From contig NC_003070.9 of the NCBI RefSeq assembly GCF_000001735.4, positions 28,443,971 through 28,507,970 of the forward strand: a stretch of DNA of 64,000 bases. The letters run 5' to 3'. The notes beneath the pieces were generated by a model that searched no databases, was not told the DNA's origin, and was given only the letters and a program-made list of their open reading frames with translations. The DNA comes from Arabidopsis thaliana (lineage: Eukaryota; Streptophyta; Magnoliopsida; Brassicales; Brassicaceae). Of this stretch, positions 11,010-22,682 are shown in pieces (the stretch's first letter is position 1; the number at the start of each line of letters is the position of its first letter). The translations under genes and the position numbers were made by a program.

Positions 11010-13418
11010 TTATCGAACTTTGCCACAACGGATGACATTTCCCGGTATCGGATTTTCATCTCTAACCGGAATAGTCGAAGGATCTTCTTCTCCTTCACCT
11101 TTAACTCTCATATAAAGCTCTTGACCAAGATACCATTGCTCTGCTTTCTGTGATCTCACGTTCCACATTCCTTGATTATCCATAGCTATCAATATTGCTG
11201 TCCACGAATATGGATAAACCTAAACACACACAGAATCAATTAACCAAAACTAATCACTGGTTTAATACTTTAAATTACGAGATTAGATATGGCTTAACCT
11301 GAACTGTTGACCGTGAAACAGCATCTACTAAGTTATATCCAGCTTTTTTGCTTTCAGACCAAGCTCCAAATCCATATCTAACATTAAACTCAAATAAAAT
11401 TAGTACACCTAATTTAATCATCATACACATAATTATGATTTAAATATTGTAATTTTTACCCGACAACGAAGAAATTGTAACCATCGATGTGATAACTCTC
11501 CAATCCAAATAGAGGGTTCTGGAACACGATGTGGATGAAATCTTTGTAATGAATATCGACCACTGAAGTTCCAAGAGTCGGTGTTTTGTTGGATGGATAA
11601 ACCGGGAACATGCCAGGGATTATCGTGTCATTTAGCTGAAAATGATCAACGAGCTTTAACGGAGTCTCGGGGTAGACAAACGAAACGCCGTTAATCGTAT
11701 ACCGTAGTTTGCCCGACGATAACATAACGTCGTTATGTAATATTATCGTTCTGGTTACGTTTATTCGTCCATAGTGGTACGAACCTTGAGGGTTCGATCT
11801 TGCTGCTCCAACGTTCAGGTCCATTCTGTGTCGTACACTTAACGTTTATTAGTCAAGAACAAATACTAAACGAAATATTTCATATAAAAGTTTTTATTCT
11901 TTGGTATAAAAAAAGAGTATTTCTTTACCTAATGGAAAGGGCTTGTTCAACTGAGGAACCAAAATCTTGCAAAGCAGGTGCGAGTGGACCTTGTCCGACT
12001 GGGTCAAGTGGGGAACCGGGATATCGAATTAAAGCTATACCGCCAAGGTAGGAATCAGTGAACCGAGCTGTGGCGAATATGTAGTAAGACCGGTAAATTC
12101 CAACCGGGTCGGTTTTGGCAGTGACAAGAATAGAGTATGATTGGCCTACGTGGATGTCCAGGCTCGAGTAAACACGTTTTTGAACATACGTACCCTCTGT
12201 CTCAACTAGAAGCATATCGTGGTCTTGGATTCTGAAGTTTAAGCATGTTTTGAGACCCACGTTTGATATTCTTAGCCTATATGTTTTGCCTGTGATTATA
12301 TATAGACAACATAAAAAGAACATTTGTGTGTAAACTACATTATTAAAGATATAATGTAATATTTTTAAAAGAAGAAAAAAACTCACCTGGTTCAAATGCA
12401 AAGAAGGTCTCTTCAGGGCCACGCCCGTTAAAAAGAATACCATCAGGATTTGGCAAACTGTGACCAGCGTCAAGTGAAGCTCTCATAACCTTACACCAAA
12501 ATTTGGAAACCAAGTGTTAATTATGCAAATCAAGCAAAACATCTTTTACAATGAAACTAATAACACATTCAATAAATGGGCAAGATAAAACTCAATAACC
12601 AAAATGATTATGATCTACAAAATTAGTTTTTTTATATATAAAAAGGATAGTATTGGAATGTAGGTTTGATGATAATACGGTAATTTATCAAAGAAACATA
12701 CTGTATGGTCGAGATAAAACCAATCTCCAATCAAGATGTCGTATTCTTCGTCGGGCTTAGGGAATGGGACTGGGACAAGTTCTGGGGGATAGATTCTAAT
12801 AGCACCGTATCCTCCGGCAGCTTTCTGAAGTAGAAGGGTCGGAAAATAAAAGTAACTTCCAATTTGATCCTTCACCTGAAAACGGTACGTCCAATTTGTC
12901 CCCGGTAGTATGGGACAGTTTGTCCCTCGAACTCCATCTTGCCACGAGTTCTTCCGCAATTGCAATCCATTCCTTTAATTTACATAGAGGTTTAATAACA
13001 ATTATTCCTAAAATTAACCCAAAACAAAAAGTTGAAAATATATACCAAGTCATGAGGAAGGGTTCGGGCAAATTGTTGAAAATGTTAACGACAATGATAT
13101 CGTTTGCTGTTGCATTAAGGATCGGTCCAGGGAACATGTCGTTGATCACTATAACCTATAGATTTTTTTTTTGGTGAATACTATAACCTATAGATTGATC
13201 ATGCATCTGAAATTTCATATAAGATAGCTAAAACCATATTATTGTAACAAATAAAAACATATTCAAATGAAAATGGTTACCTGCTTGTTGCCTCCAAGAA
13301 TGAAACGTTGAGAATACGAGACGACCCATTGATACGATGAGATTGGTGCAAACGCATAGCTCAACTCCAAGATGACCAAAGAGATCAGAACCAACACCTC
13401 GACAAAGACATGTCTCAT
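11010..13418 (-). CDS. SKS18: SKU5-similar 18, cupredoxin/multicopper-oxidase-like protein
   Basis: Eight exons: 13418-13281, 13155-13046, 12972-12702, 12489-12387, 12289-11929, 11825-11460, 11377-11299, 11219-11010. They sum to 545 residues plus stop. An N-terminal signal peptide (about residues 1-24, ending near SYAFA) sends it to the secretory route. Three cupredoxin-type domains follow, with SKU5-family blocks such as INDMFPGPILNATAND, TYRFQVKDQIGSYFYFP and GLESYHIDGYNFFVVG. The copper-binding HWHG motif of true laccases and ascorbate oxidases is replaced by TWNGLQLRKNSWQDG, as is usual in SKS proteins, so oxidase activity is doubtful. No C-terminal hydrophobic GPI tail is present, unlike SKU5. 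Family members act in cell wall and directional growth. The exact role of this one is not shown by sequence. Intron 1 carries a duplicated acceptor (see findings). Confidence 0.94.
13148..13196. repeat. 17-base direct repeat flanking a T10 insert at SKS18 exon 2 acceptor
   Basis: Copies at 13148-13164 and 13180-13196 are identical and separated by 15 bases made of a T-tract and GGTGAAT. On the minus strand each copy contains a CTATAG acceptor. Confidence 0.93.
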
Positions 13419-14918
13419 CGCGAAAAGAGTGATTTAAGAAATTTTAAGATGCTTGTGATGTGAAAAAGAGGTGTTAGAGGCAAGACGTAGCTACATATTT
13501 TTCTTTGGAACAATATATTAATTAGACGACAACTATTGTTACTCTGTTTGGAGTTAACGTTTGTTTTGTGCTATGTTTTTTGAATATGATCGAAAAGTTC
13601 ATGCAATCTGCATTTCCAACCTAATTTATGGGCAGCACATTTGTGCTTTTGTTAAAATTTGCTGGGCTTATTCATTATACTAAACCATGCATAAAGGCCC
13701 ATTAAATATCTTATTGTAATGTGACGGACGAAAAAAAAAACGTGAGGGAGGACGATGGCAATTGCTTACGATATATTGTAAAGTGGATGTGACCTGTCTG
13801 TCTACACAATATTACAAAGATGGTCGCTATTACTCCTACAAAAAATAATACAACGCAAAACAATTATTGAAAAATTATTCATCACTTTTGTATCTTTCAA
13901 ACTTTCACAGTTCACACCACCTAAAAAACAGTAAAAAGTAACAACATTATCACTTTCCACAACAAAATATCTAACAACTTTGAGTATACAGAAATGTACA
14001 TAGTACATACGTATAAGCAAAATGAATTTTGTTTCTCCTTTTTTTTCCTGGTGTATATCGTTGCAAACTTGCAATTGATCAATAAAACGCAAAGATATTA
14101 TATTGAACAAATAAATAATTTTTATATAGCCAAGATATTATATGGATCCTCATTCCTCAAATATAATAATTTACATGGCCCGCGATTATCATGAAAGACG
14201 TTGAAACGTCCACTAATCGTACCTAGTTGTTCTGAAAATGAAATGATGATTTTATAAATGATATGGTTTTAGACTTTTGAAGTTCTTCATCACTTATTGT
14301 TAGATGAAACAACAACGTTGCATTCAAATCTCAAATTCCTATAAATCACAGATAAAAAAGTAATTTTGTTTTACACGTCTACGTGGTTACAAATCCTAAT
14401 CACGTAACTAAACAGTAAAGTTAAAGAATCTTGAAAAATAAAGATCTACTTTACGTTTTGTAGATATTTTTAATTAAAAGTGAACGTCAAAAGGTAATTG
14501 GATATTTTCGTTAAAATGTTATCAATCAAACTCGGACAACAATTAGTGGTAATTTAACTATTTAAAAACCAGACTAACCCATTATCGTATAGTGCTAATT
14601 ATGAACTATGAACCGATTAAACAACAAAATTTACTATATAAAATCATCAGGTGCTTTTCTTAATCTCAACGGTTAAAAAAAATAACCAATTAGATGTGTC
14701 CACGTAAGCAGGCGTACCATAAGCTACCAACCAACACATACACCAGATTCTCACCAACAGAGGAAAAAAGCTTCTACTATAAAGCACACATCTTCTTCTT
14801 CATCTCTCTTTCGCTCTCAGAATCCTCTTTTAAGTCTCTGTTTCATAAATAAAACTAATAAAGAAGAAGAAGAAAACAGAGCAATTAAAGTCCTTAAATC
14901 TTCTTCTTCTCCAATTCA
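13419..14918. promoter_or_regulatory. Divergent promoter region, SKS18 and thaumatin-like gene
   Basis: Both genes read outward from this AT-rich stretch. A TATA box for the right-hand gene is at 14778-14783. Purine-rich and CT-rich leader sequence follows it. Short ORFs at 13802-14194 are AT-rich and are not called. Confidence 0.5.
14778..14783 (+). promoter_or_regulatory. TATA box of thaumatin-like gene
   Basis: TATAAA in the context CTACTATAAAGCAC, 141 bases before the ATG, leaving room for a leader of about 110 bases rich in CT and GAA repeats. Confidence 0.65.
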
Positions 14919-16477
14919 ATGGCTCTTCCGTTGCCATTGATCTTCCTTATCTTCTCTCATTTGTTCGTTTCTGGTACGAATCTTCTCCTATAGATCAACT
15001 TTAGTTATGATTAATAATACTGTGATTCTGATGATTTTATGGTTTTATAAACAGGAGTTAGATCAACGAGCTTCATTATGGTGAACAAATGCGAATACAC
15101 AGTCTGGCCTGGACTTTTATCAAACGCCGGAGTTCCACCACTTCCGACGACCGGATTCGTTCTCCAAAAAGGCGAAGAACGAACAATCAGCGCTCCAACT
15201 TCATGGGGAGGAAGATTCTGGGGGAGAACTCAATGTTCCACCGACACCGACGGAAAATTCACTTGTCTCACCGGAGATTGCGGATCTGGTACCCTCGAAT
15301 GCTCCGGATCCGGAGCAACACCACCAGCAACACTAGCGGAATTCACACTAGACGGATCTAACGGACTCGATTTCTACGACGTTAGTCTCGTCGACGGTTA
15401 CAACGTCCCGATGCTAGTGGCTCCACAAGGAGGCTCGGGTTTAAACTGTAGCAGCACCGGATGCGTTGTAGATCTGAACGGTTCGTGTCCGTCGGAGCTT
15501 AAAGTGACGAGTTTAGACGGCAGAGGTAAACAATCCATGGGATGTAAAAGCGCGTGTGAAGCTTTTCGTACGCCGGAGTATTGTTGCAGCGGCGCCCACG
15601 GTACACCTGACACGTGTAAACCGTCGTCGTACTCGTTGATGTTTAAAACTGCGTGTCCACGTGCTTACAGCTACGCTTACGATGATCAGAGTAGTACCTT
15701 CACATGTGCTGAATCTCCTAATTACGTTATCACGTTTTGCCCTACTCCTAACACCAGGTGATTATTCCATTTATACCCTTTTATAACTATTAACACACCT
15801 TGCCTATGAGGGTAGTTTTGTCAATATAGAATGTATCTTCTTCACTGTTGCACCAAATTAGCATGGATAGTAGTTTATGATTATGGTTATTTTCGTCAAT
15901 TACTGCAGACACCATATTTACTAACCATTAATTACCTTTTGCTTACCGTGCAATTGAAGTAACGCTTAATTATAGCTAGAAATAAATTACTCCGAATCTA
16001 TAGAATTTTGCTTTATACTGCAAAAAGAAAAATTTGTTTATTTACGATTTTTTTTCTTTTTTTCTTATCAATTTGTTTGATAGTCCCAATTTACCCTCGA
16101 ATATGAAGATAGATTTATTGGGATGTGGATCGTTAACGGCTCATCGAGATATTTTTTTATATGATCTCTAATCTCGAGGGGACGCGTGGCAGAATCACGT
16201 ACACATTTACTAAGCGGCTATGTTTTTTTTTGTTTGTTGCAGTCAAAAATCATCTCAAGATCAGAGCCCAGATCCCAAACCGACGACACCAACCGGGACG
16301 TCGTCGACAACTCCTGCCGGAGATAGTAGTACGACGTGGTCACCGGTAGATACATCAATGATATACGAAGGAGCTTTGGATCAAAACAAAGGATCACCGT
16401 CCACGTGTCATCTTTCGTTATGTGGAATCACAGTCACACTTGCGCTGGCCTTTTGTCGGATGTGGCGGCTCTTTTGA
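14919..16477 (+). CDS. Thaumatin-like protein with Ser/Thr/Pro C-terminal extension
   Basis: Three exons, 14919-14973, 15055-15757 and 16243-16477, give 330 residues. Exon 1 encodes most of a signal peptide. Exon 2 holds a full PR-5 fold: the start FIMVNKCEYTVWPGL, the family signature around GRTQCSTDTDGKFTCLTGDC, and the acidic-cleft set R, E, D, D of the REDDD motif (visible in GRTQC, AEFTL and LDFYDVSLVDGYN), many paired cysteines, and a closing YVITFCP. Exon 3 adds about 80 residues rich in Ser, Thr and Pro, ending in a hydrophobic stretch. This resembles the long thaumatin-like subgroup in which a tail may be anchored to membrane or wall. Defence and beta-glucan binding are known for the family, not shown here. 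I recall AT1G75800. Confidence 0.95.
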
Positions 16478-17776
16478 CACCTAACTTTGTCTCCCGCGTA
16501 AAACACTGAAGAATGTGGGCCCTCACTGACGAAAGCCTTATCTCGTTCCGGCCCATGTGAACCGGTTATTCCCGAACGACGTCGGATTGGGTCAGAGTTG
16601 AGAAAAAAAGTTAACAACACCCTACAGTTACGAAAATATCCTTCATTCATGTTCATGGGAGAATTCTTAATTTGGGTGAGGAACACGTGGGCAAGAAAGT
16701 GGGCTGCTGGTGGAGTTCATAAAAGATGGGAATGTTTAATTGTAAGGTCAGAATATTTATTTGATTTATAATGTAACTAGGATTAGAAGAATATTATGTA
16801 CACTATATAAAGCAGTAATCTATTTAGTTTAAAGCTATATATTGGAAACTATTGGTGGGAATATTTCATTTAATTGTTATCTGCTGATGCTGCGTTGGCC
16901 ATTCGGAACATTGAAATGAATAATACTAATATTCATTTCATGGTCTTGTCCCAACTACTGTATTTAATAATAATTTGACTTTACAAGCCGCATATGAGAG
17001 CCATAAGAAATTCTCTATTATAAGTTTCAAAAGTTAAATGGACCTACACAGTAATAGTGATACCACTAGCTGAAAAAAGATTAAAGAGATAATCTTAATT
17101 AAGTGTGAGTTGATGACGATGCCTTTGATTTACAGTGGGAGTAAACCTATAAATATAAACCAAGTGTCTGTTTCACTGCATATGATTTGCCAAAAAAATA
17201 TCATAAGATTAAAGCCATCATGGAATATGATGAAGACATGCCATAATATCTCATAGGAAACACACCACTATTCAAATTAGAAGAACTCTTAATAGTTAAT
17301 ACCAAGATGGGTCTAATACTGGAGCCCATTACTGATTTTAGAGGCCCGTTAGAAACAATTACTAAGTCCAAAGAGCATTTATTTTTGAGTACGACGATCA
17401 AATTTTGACCACAGACATAAATAGAGCCTCTTGAGGACTTTGAGGACCTTGACAACGACATGCGTGAGAATGTCATACACCCATAAATGTAGTGCGTGGC
17501 AAGTCTGACCAAATCCCGAAACGGTGACGTTTTACGGGAAGGGTACTTTTACCAAACTCTTCTCGCATTAGTGATGAGCCATAGAGAGGAAGCAAAAGAT
17601 CTTGTCAAGGGTGTTTTAGTAATTTCAAAATATCCTTCCCTTCGTTGACAAGGATGACGTCTTTTTGAGTATTTCAACATCCACCACAATTTCGCTTTTC
17701 TCCACTTTTTCTGTTAAAAAGCTTCCTCCACCGCAACGAATTTCACGGCGACGGTGAAGAAGAAGTAAAGTCCTAG
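16478..17776. other. Intergenic region
   Basis: Holds the 3' end of the thaumatin-like gene and the promoter of the small membrane-protein gene. Minus-strand ORFs at 16408-16686 and 17201-17512 show no family features. I see no repeat or RNA gene. Confidence 0.5.
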
Positions 17777-18154
17777 ATGTGTCTCATGGCGTTATCCGAC
17801 GCGGTTCTCGGGAATCTCGCGACGATCTACGTGGCGGTGATTATCGCGATTAAAGCCTACGGATTAATCACCGGGAGGAGTTTCAGCGCTGGATTCGTCG
17901 TCGTCGTTTCGATTACGGCAGTTGGTGTTTTGCTTGCAGTTACGCTTGCTTGGGATGTGTCTCGTAGAGCAGCGGAGGCGGTTTCTCGGTACAATCGTGT
18001 TGGTGGTGAGGAAGATCTTAGCCACCACCGTCACCATCACGACGGTGGTGCGATTTGTAAAGGAGGGATTTGCTGGCACGGCGTTGCGGTTCGGTCTCCG
18101 GCTTCACAGGTTCGATTTAGGCTTCCACAACATATACCTTACGGTGCTTTCTGA
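17777..18154 (+). CDS. Small plant membrane protein, two helices
   Basis: A single uninterrupted frame of 125 residues. Two hydrophobic helices are evident, about residues 9-31 (GNLATIYVAVIIAIKAYGL) and 38-60 (FSAGFVVVVSITAVGVLL), joined by a short basic loop. After them comes a polar tail with a His cluster (HHRHHHDGG) and two cysteines (KGGICWHG). The GC-rich, G/C-ending codons of the frame stand out from the surrounding AT-rich sequence, which supports coding. No domain of known function was recognised, and the His-rich tail could bind metal, which is speculation. A second ATG four codons in is also possible. I recall AT1G75810, a transmembrane protein of unknown function. Confidence 0.85.
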   Translation: MCLMALSDAVLGNLATIYVAVIIAIKAYGLITGRSFSAGFVVVVSITAVGVLLAVTLAWDVSRRAAEAVSRYNRVGGEEDLSHHRHHHDGGAICKGGICWHGVAVRSPASQVRFRLPQHIPYGAF

Positions 18155-19660
18155 GTATATAAACTTCGAATTTTCCCTCTTTATTTTGACTTTTGTGAAG
18201 TAGATAACATGTGTTAGATATATACGTTTCTCATAGATTTTCTGTGTAATAGATGATGATGAGGAATAAGGTAATGGTGTTCTTCTTCTTGTAAGTTGGA
18301 AGGTTTTTGTTTGTATTGATATGTTGTAAAATCGGATAGTGATTGTGATGATTATAGATATGATGTTCTTGTTTTTAAAAGTAAAAATGGATTTTGAATT
18401 TAAGAGCTGCACTGTTATCCAAATTTGAATGTTGATACTCGAGTCTTACCACTGAATGAGGATTGTGGCATTGAGAATTTTGGGGGATTCTTAATGAAGA
18501 GACTAAAACAGAGTAATCTAAATAACATGTGTTCGGAGTTAAGGAATAAGGTAATGATGTTCTTCTTCGTGTAAGCTGGGAGGTTTTTGTTTGTATTGAT
18601 ATGTTGTAAAATCGGATAGTGATTATGATGATGATAGATGTTCTTGTTTTCTTTATACAATCGATTTTGAATTTTGAGAGCTGCAGTGTTGTTTAAATCT
18701 GAATGAAACTCAGGTCTTTCCAAGTTAATCAAGATTGTGGCCTTGAAAGTTTTGTGATTTAAATTGTATATGATTCTTAATGAAGAGACTAAAACAGAGT
18801 AATGAAGGATCTTGTTTCTCTACCTTAATGAATTTGTGACTAATTTGCCTTGTCTTCTTCTCACACCCGTTTATAAGTTGTGACTATGTGCCTTGTCTTC
18901 TTCTCTGAATTGCTCTATGAATGGAGGTAAGAGTTATGGATAGAATTAGCTTCACAGCATCATCCTCATCTTGTGGGAAAATGCACATTATAGAGGTTGA
19001 ATTCTGTTGTTCATGAACTTTTAAAGCTTCTTGGTTGTTGATTTCTGTGAATTTTTCCGGTTTCTTAGTTTATGTGTGTTTTGCTTCAAGAGCAGAAACT
19101 ACAATGTTATGACCCTGAGGTGATTTTCTTAGCTCGTAAAAATATGAGAAGTGAATGACCCCCAAGAACTCAATGAAACTGGTCATTATTCCAAATGCAG
19201 AGTACGAGTCCAATCTCTTAATCAACCATTAGTCTGTTGATTCCGTGTTTTTTTTTATCAGATGTGTTTCCTTTTTATTTTCCGAGCCATCTGCTGGTAA
19301 ATACTTTGTAAGTAAGGTCAAGATTGCAACATGACACTGTCGGAAGCTAACACAAACCTGAATTTAGATATGACCCTAATTCACATATTCTAAACAGTCT
19401 AGACTTAAATCCAGAGGTCAAAGCTCTCACATTCTTTTATTTTATACACTCTGAACGGAGAATTAGCTAAAGTTTAAAGCCATCAAGCAATAAGCATATT
19501 GATTACATTACATACTCGAGATAATAACACATAAAGAGGTAATATACAAATTGAAACACAACAAATATACAAACCCGAAAGTATTAGAAACCATAAATAA
19601 GAACACCCAAAAAATGATCACCACATTTCGCATCTTATTTTCATATTTATCTTGCTTGGG
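18155..19660. other. Convergent intergenic region with a tandem duplication
   Basis: Lies between the 3' ends of the small membrane-protein gene (+) and CLV1 (-). The first part is a divergent two-copy duplication of about 260 bases. The rest is AT-rich with no coding signal. The right end is CLV1 3' UTR. Confidence 0.55.
18262..18803. repeat. Two-copy tandem duplication, about 260 bases per copy
   Basis: Copy 1 (18262-18517) and copy 2 (18542-18803) both begin AGGAATAAGGTAATG, share a long block including TATGTTGTAAAATCGGATAG, and both end GAGACTAAAACAGAGTAAT. The middles have drifted by substitutions and small indels, so the duplication is not recent. Confidence 0.92.
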
Positions 19661-22600
19661 TCAGAACGCGATCAAGTTCGCCACGGATTTAGGAGGGTTA
19701 GTGAGCATGTGCACAACTTCCCTCATCGTAGGCCTTGCCGCGGCTTCTTCCTCCACACACATCATTGCGATCTTGAACACATGAATCACACTTGTCAACG
19801 GGTAACCAGTCAACCTCGGGTCAACAATCGCAACAACAATAGCAGCATCCGATGGCTGAGTTATCTCCTCTTCCGTGTTCCTCACCCACCTAACTATATC
19901 CACTCCTTCTCCAAATTCACCAACAGGTTTCTTCCCAGCTATTAACTCCAACAAAACCACTCCGAAACTATACACATCACTCTTCTCGTCCACTTTCAAG
20001 GTATATGCATACTCTATGCAAACCAAAAACAAAATGATAATCAGAACATATATCATTTTGGTGAGTACTAATGTTGTTGACATGTAACTAACCTGGGGCG
20101 ATGTATCCATAAGAGCCAGCAATTGAAGACATACACTCAGAAGCAGCACCATCAACTAAGAACTTAGCAAGCCCAAAATCAGCAACATGGGCTTCAAAAT
20201 CAGAGTCCAAAAGAATGTTATTGGACTTAACATCTCTATGCAAGATCAATGGTGAACAATCATGGTGAAGATAACACAAGCCCTTTGCAGCTTCCACGGC
20301 TACTCTATGTCTCGTCTCCCATTGAAGATGACCACCTTTAGATCCATGCAAAAGCTCTCCAAGGCTTCCATTAGGCATGTACTCATAAAGAAGGAGATTC
20401 GTATCCTTGTTCGCTACGTAACCAAGAAGTCTCACTATGTGACGGTGGCGGATTCTCCCCAAAGTTTGAATCTCCGCCGTGAATCCATGATCGCTCCTCC
20501 CGGTCCCACGGCCAACGAGTCGTTTAATCGCGACGTCTACGTTGTTTGGCATTGATCCACGGTAGACAATTCCAGCTCCGCCTTTACCGATTATGTTCTC
20601 TTCTTTAAGACACTCGAGAACGTCTTCAGATTTGAAATCTAGTTTCTGGAAGGCGGTTAGTTTCCAGGCGAGAGATTTCTGGTTCTTCTTCTTATTCATC
20701 TGACGAATCGCTACACTGATTAGGATCAAACCGGTGATCGCTGCGATAACCGTGATTACGATCCTTGACGGTGAGAACAACGCCGTGTGATTGTGATCGG
20801 AGGTTTGTCCTGGCCGTGTTGGACAAGAGACACGGTGAGGGAGACAGAGGTAAGTGTTTCCGGCGAAGGAAGTTTCGTTGAACACCAAGAATTGACCACC
20901 GAGTGGTACTCTACCGGAGAGATCGTTGAAAGAGAGATCGAGAGTTGTTAAACTCGTCATGTTTCCGATTCCGGTAGGGATTGAACCGGTTAATTGATTA
21001 CCGGAGATATTTAGAGTTCCTAAGTTTTTCACGTTGTTGATCCCTTTAGGGATTTCTCCGTTGATTCGGTTACGGCTGAGATCGACGGAGATTAAAGTTG
21101 AGCAGCGAGAGATTGAATCTGGAATACCGCCGGTGATGTTGTTCGCACTTGTGTTGATCCTCGATAAATGCTTCAATTCGAAGATTTCTCTCGGAATGTT
21201 GCCGCGAAATCGGTTCCGATCTAAGAATAGAGTCTGTAGATTGGGGAAATTACCAATCGCAGGTGGAATCTCGCCGGAAAACCAGTTGTTAGAGAGGTAA
21301 ATCTGATCGAGAACATCGCCGGACATCGTTACCGGAAGTTCACCGGAGAAGAAATTATCAGTGAGTTCGATAATCGTAACTAACGGTAGATTGAAAAGCC
21401 CCGCCGGAACAGTGCCGTTGAGAAGATTCTTAACGATTCTGATTTTGGTTAAGGATTTGCATTTACCAAGCTCTTCTGGAATTGGACCAAAGAAGAAGTT
21501 GTTAGAGAGAATTAACATCTCTAATTTCTCACCTCTGCATAAGTCCTTGGGGATAAGTCCGGTGAGATGATTATCAGAGACATCAAGCTTTATTAGATTC
21601 CCGTTCCGGCCAAGATTCGCCGGTAATTGTAACGTGAAATTGTTCTCCCATACTTCGAAGACTTCGAGTTTTGGTAATTCTCCGATGGCCTCTGGTATTT
21701 GTCCGTAGAGATTGTTTCTGAAGAGATTGATTAGAGTAATGTTTCCGAGATTGATGAAGCTTTGAGGGATTTCTCCGGTTAACTGATTGATTGATAAATC
21801 GAGAGATTTCAAGCTGACTAAACCGGAAAGCTCCGGTGGTATATGACCGGTTAAGTTGTTGATGTGAAGAAACAGAGTATGTAGATGTTTCAGGTTACTT
21901 AAACTCGTCGGAATCTCTCCGGTGAGTGTACAGCTCGCCATGTCGAGGATCTCAAGCTTTGTTAAACCACCGAACTCCGGTGGAACACCACCGGTGTAGC
22001 TGTTGTAGTAGCCAATATACATTTCTCTTAAGTTCTTGAGGCGGGAAAGAAACGCCGGAGATTTACCGGAGAGTCCAGCTCCGTTGAGACCAAGATACTC
22101 TAAGCTTTGAATATCTCCATAACTCTCTGGAATCTCTCCGCTGAAGAAATTTCCACCGAAAGAGAGGTATTTAAGCTTCTTAAGCTCTGACATCTCCGGT
22201 GGTAACTTACCGTTGAAATTGTTGTTATAAGTGTCAAGAACTTCAAGATCAACCATAGCTTTTAAAATCTCTCCAGGGAATGTTCCAGTAAGGTTACCAT
22301 TGTTGGAGATATTCAAAACCTTGAGAGAAGTTAGACTCTTCATCTCCAATGGTAATTCACCGGTGAAGTTGTTGGCAGCTAAAGTTAGATTCACCAAATG
22401 AGTCAACATCCCAATCTCTGGTGAGATTGTACCAAACAAAGGAGTGAAGGAGACGTTGAGAGAGATAACACGAGCATCGTCGTCACATGAGACGCCGGAG
22501 AAAGAACAGTGAGCATCCGGAGAAGATGAGTGAATCCAGTCGTGGAGACCGTGTCCTTTAGGACCAATCATGGAGGATTTGAGATTGAGAAGAACTTCCA

Positions 22601-22682
22601 TGTCAGTGTAAGCGAAACATGGTGAGAAAAATAGATACAGATGCAGAAACAGAAGATGAGTCTTCAAAAGTCTCATCGCCAT
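19661..22682 (-). CDS. CLV1: CLAVATA1 LRR receptor kinase
   Basis: Two exons, 22682-20093 and 20013-19661, give 980 residues, the known CLV1 length. Order: signal peptide (about 1-24), N-cap cysteine pair CSFSGVSC, about 21 leucine-rich repeats of the IPxxLGxLxxLxxLdLSxNxLTG type, a second cysteine pair (CLPHRVSC), a transmembrane helix near residues 641-660 ([18 protein letters not shown]), and a Ser/Thr kinase with glycine loop [11 protein letters not shown], lysine in [14 protein letters not shown] and DFG (ADFGLAKF). The 79-base intron splits the Glu codon of the APE motif. The plasma-membrane receptor senses CLV3 peptide and restricts shoot stem cells by limiting WUSCHEL. All catalytic residues are present. 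I recall AT1G75820. Confidence 0.98.
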
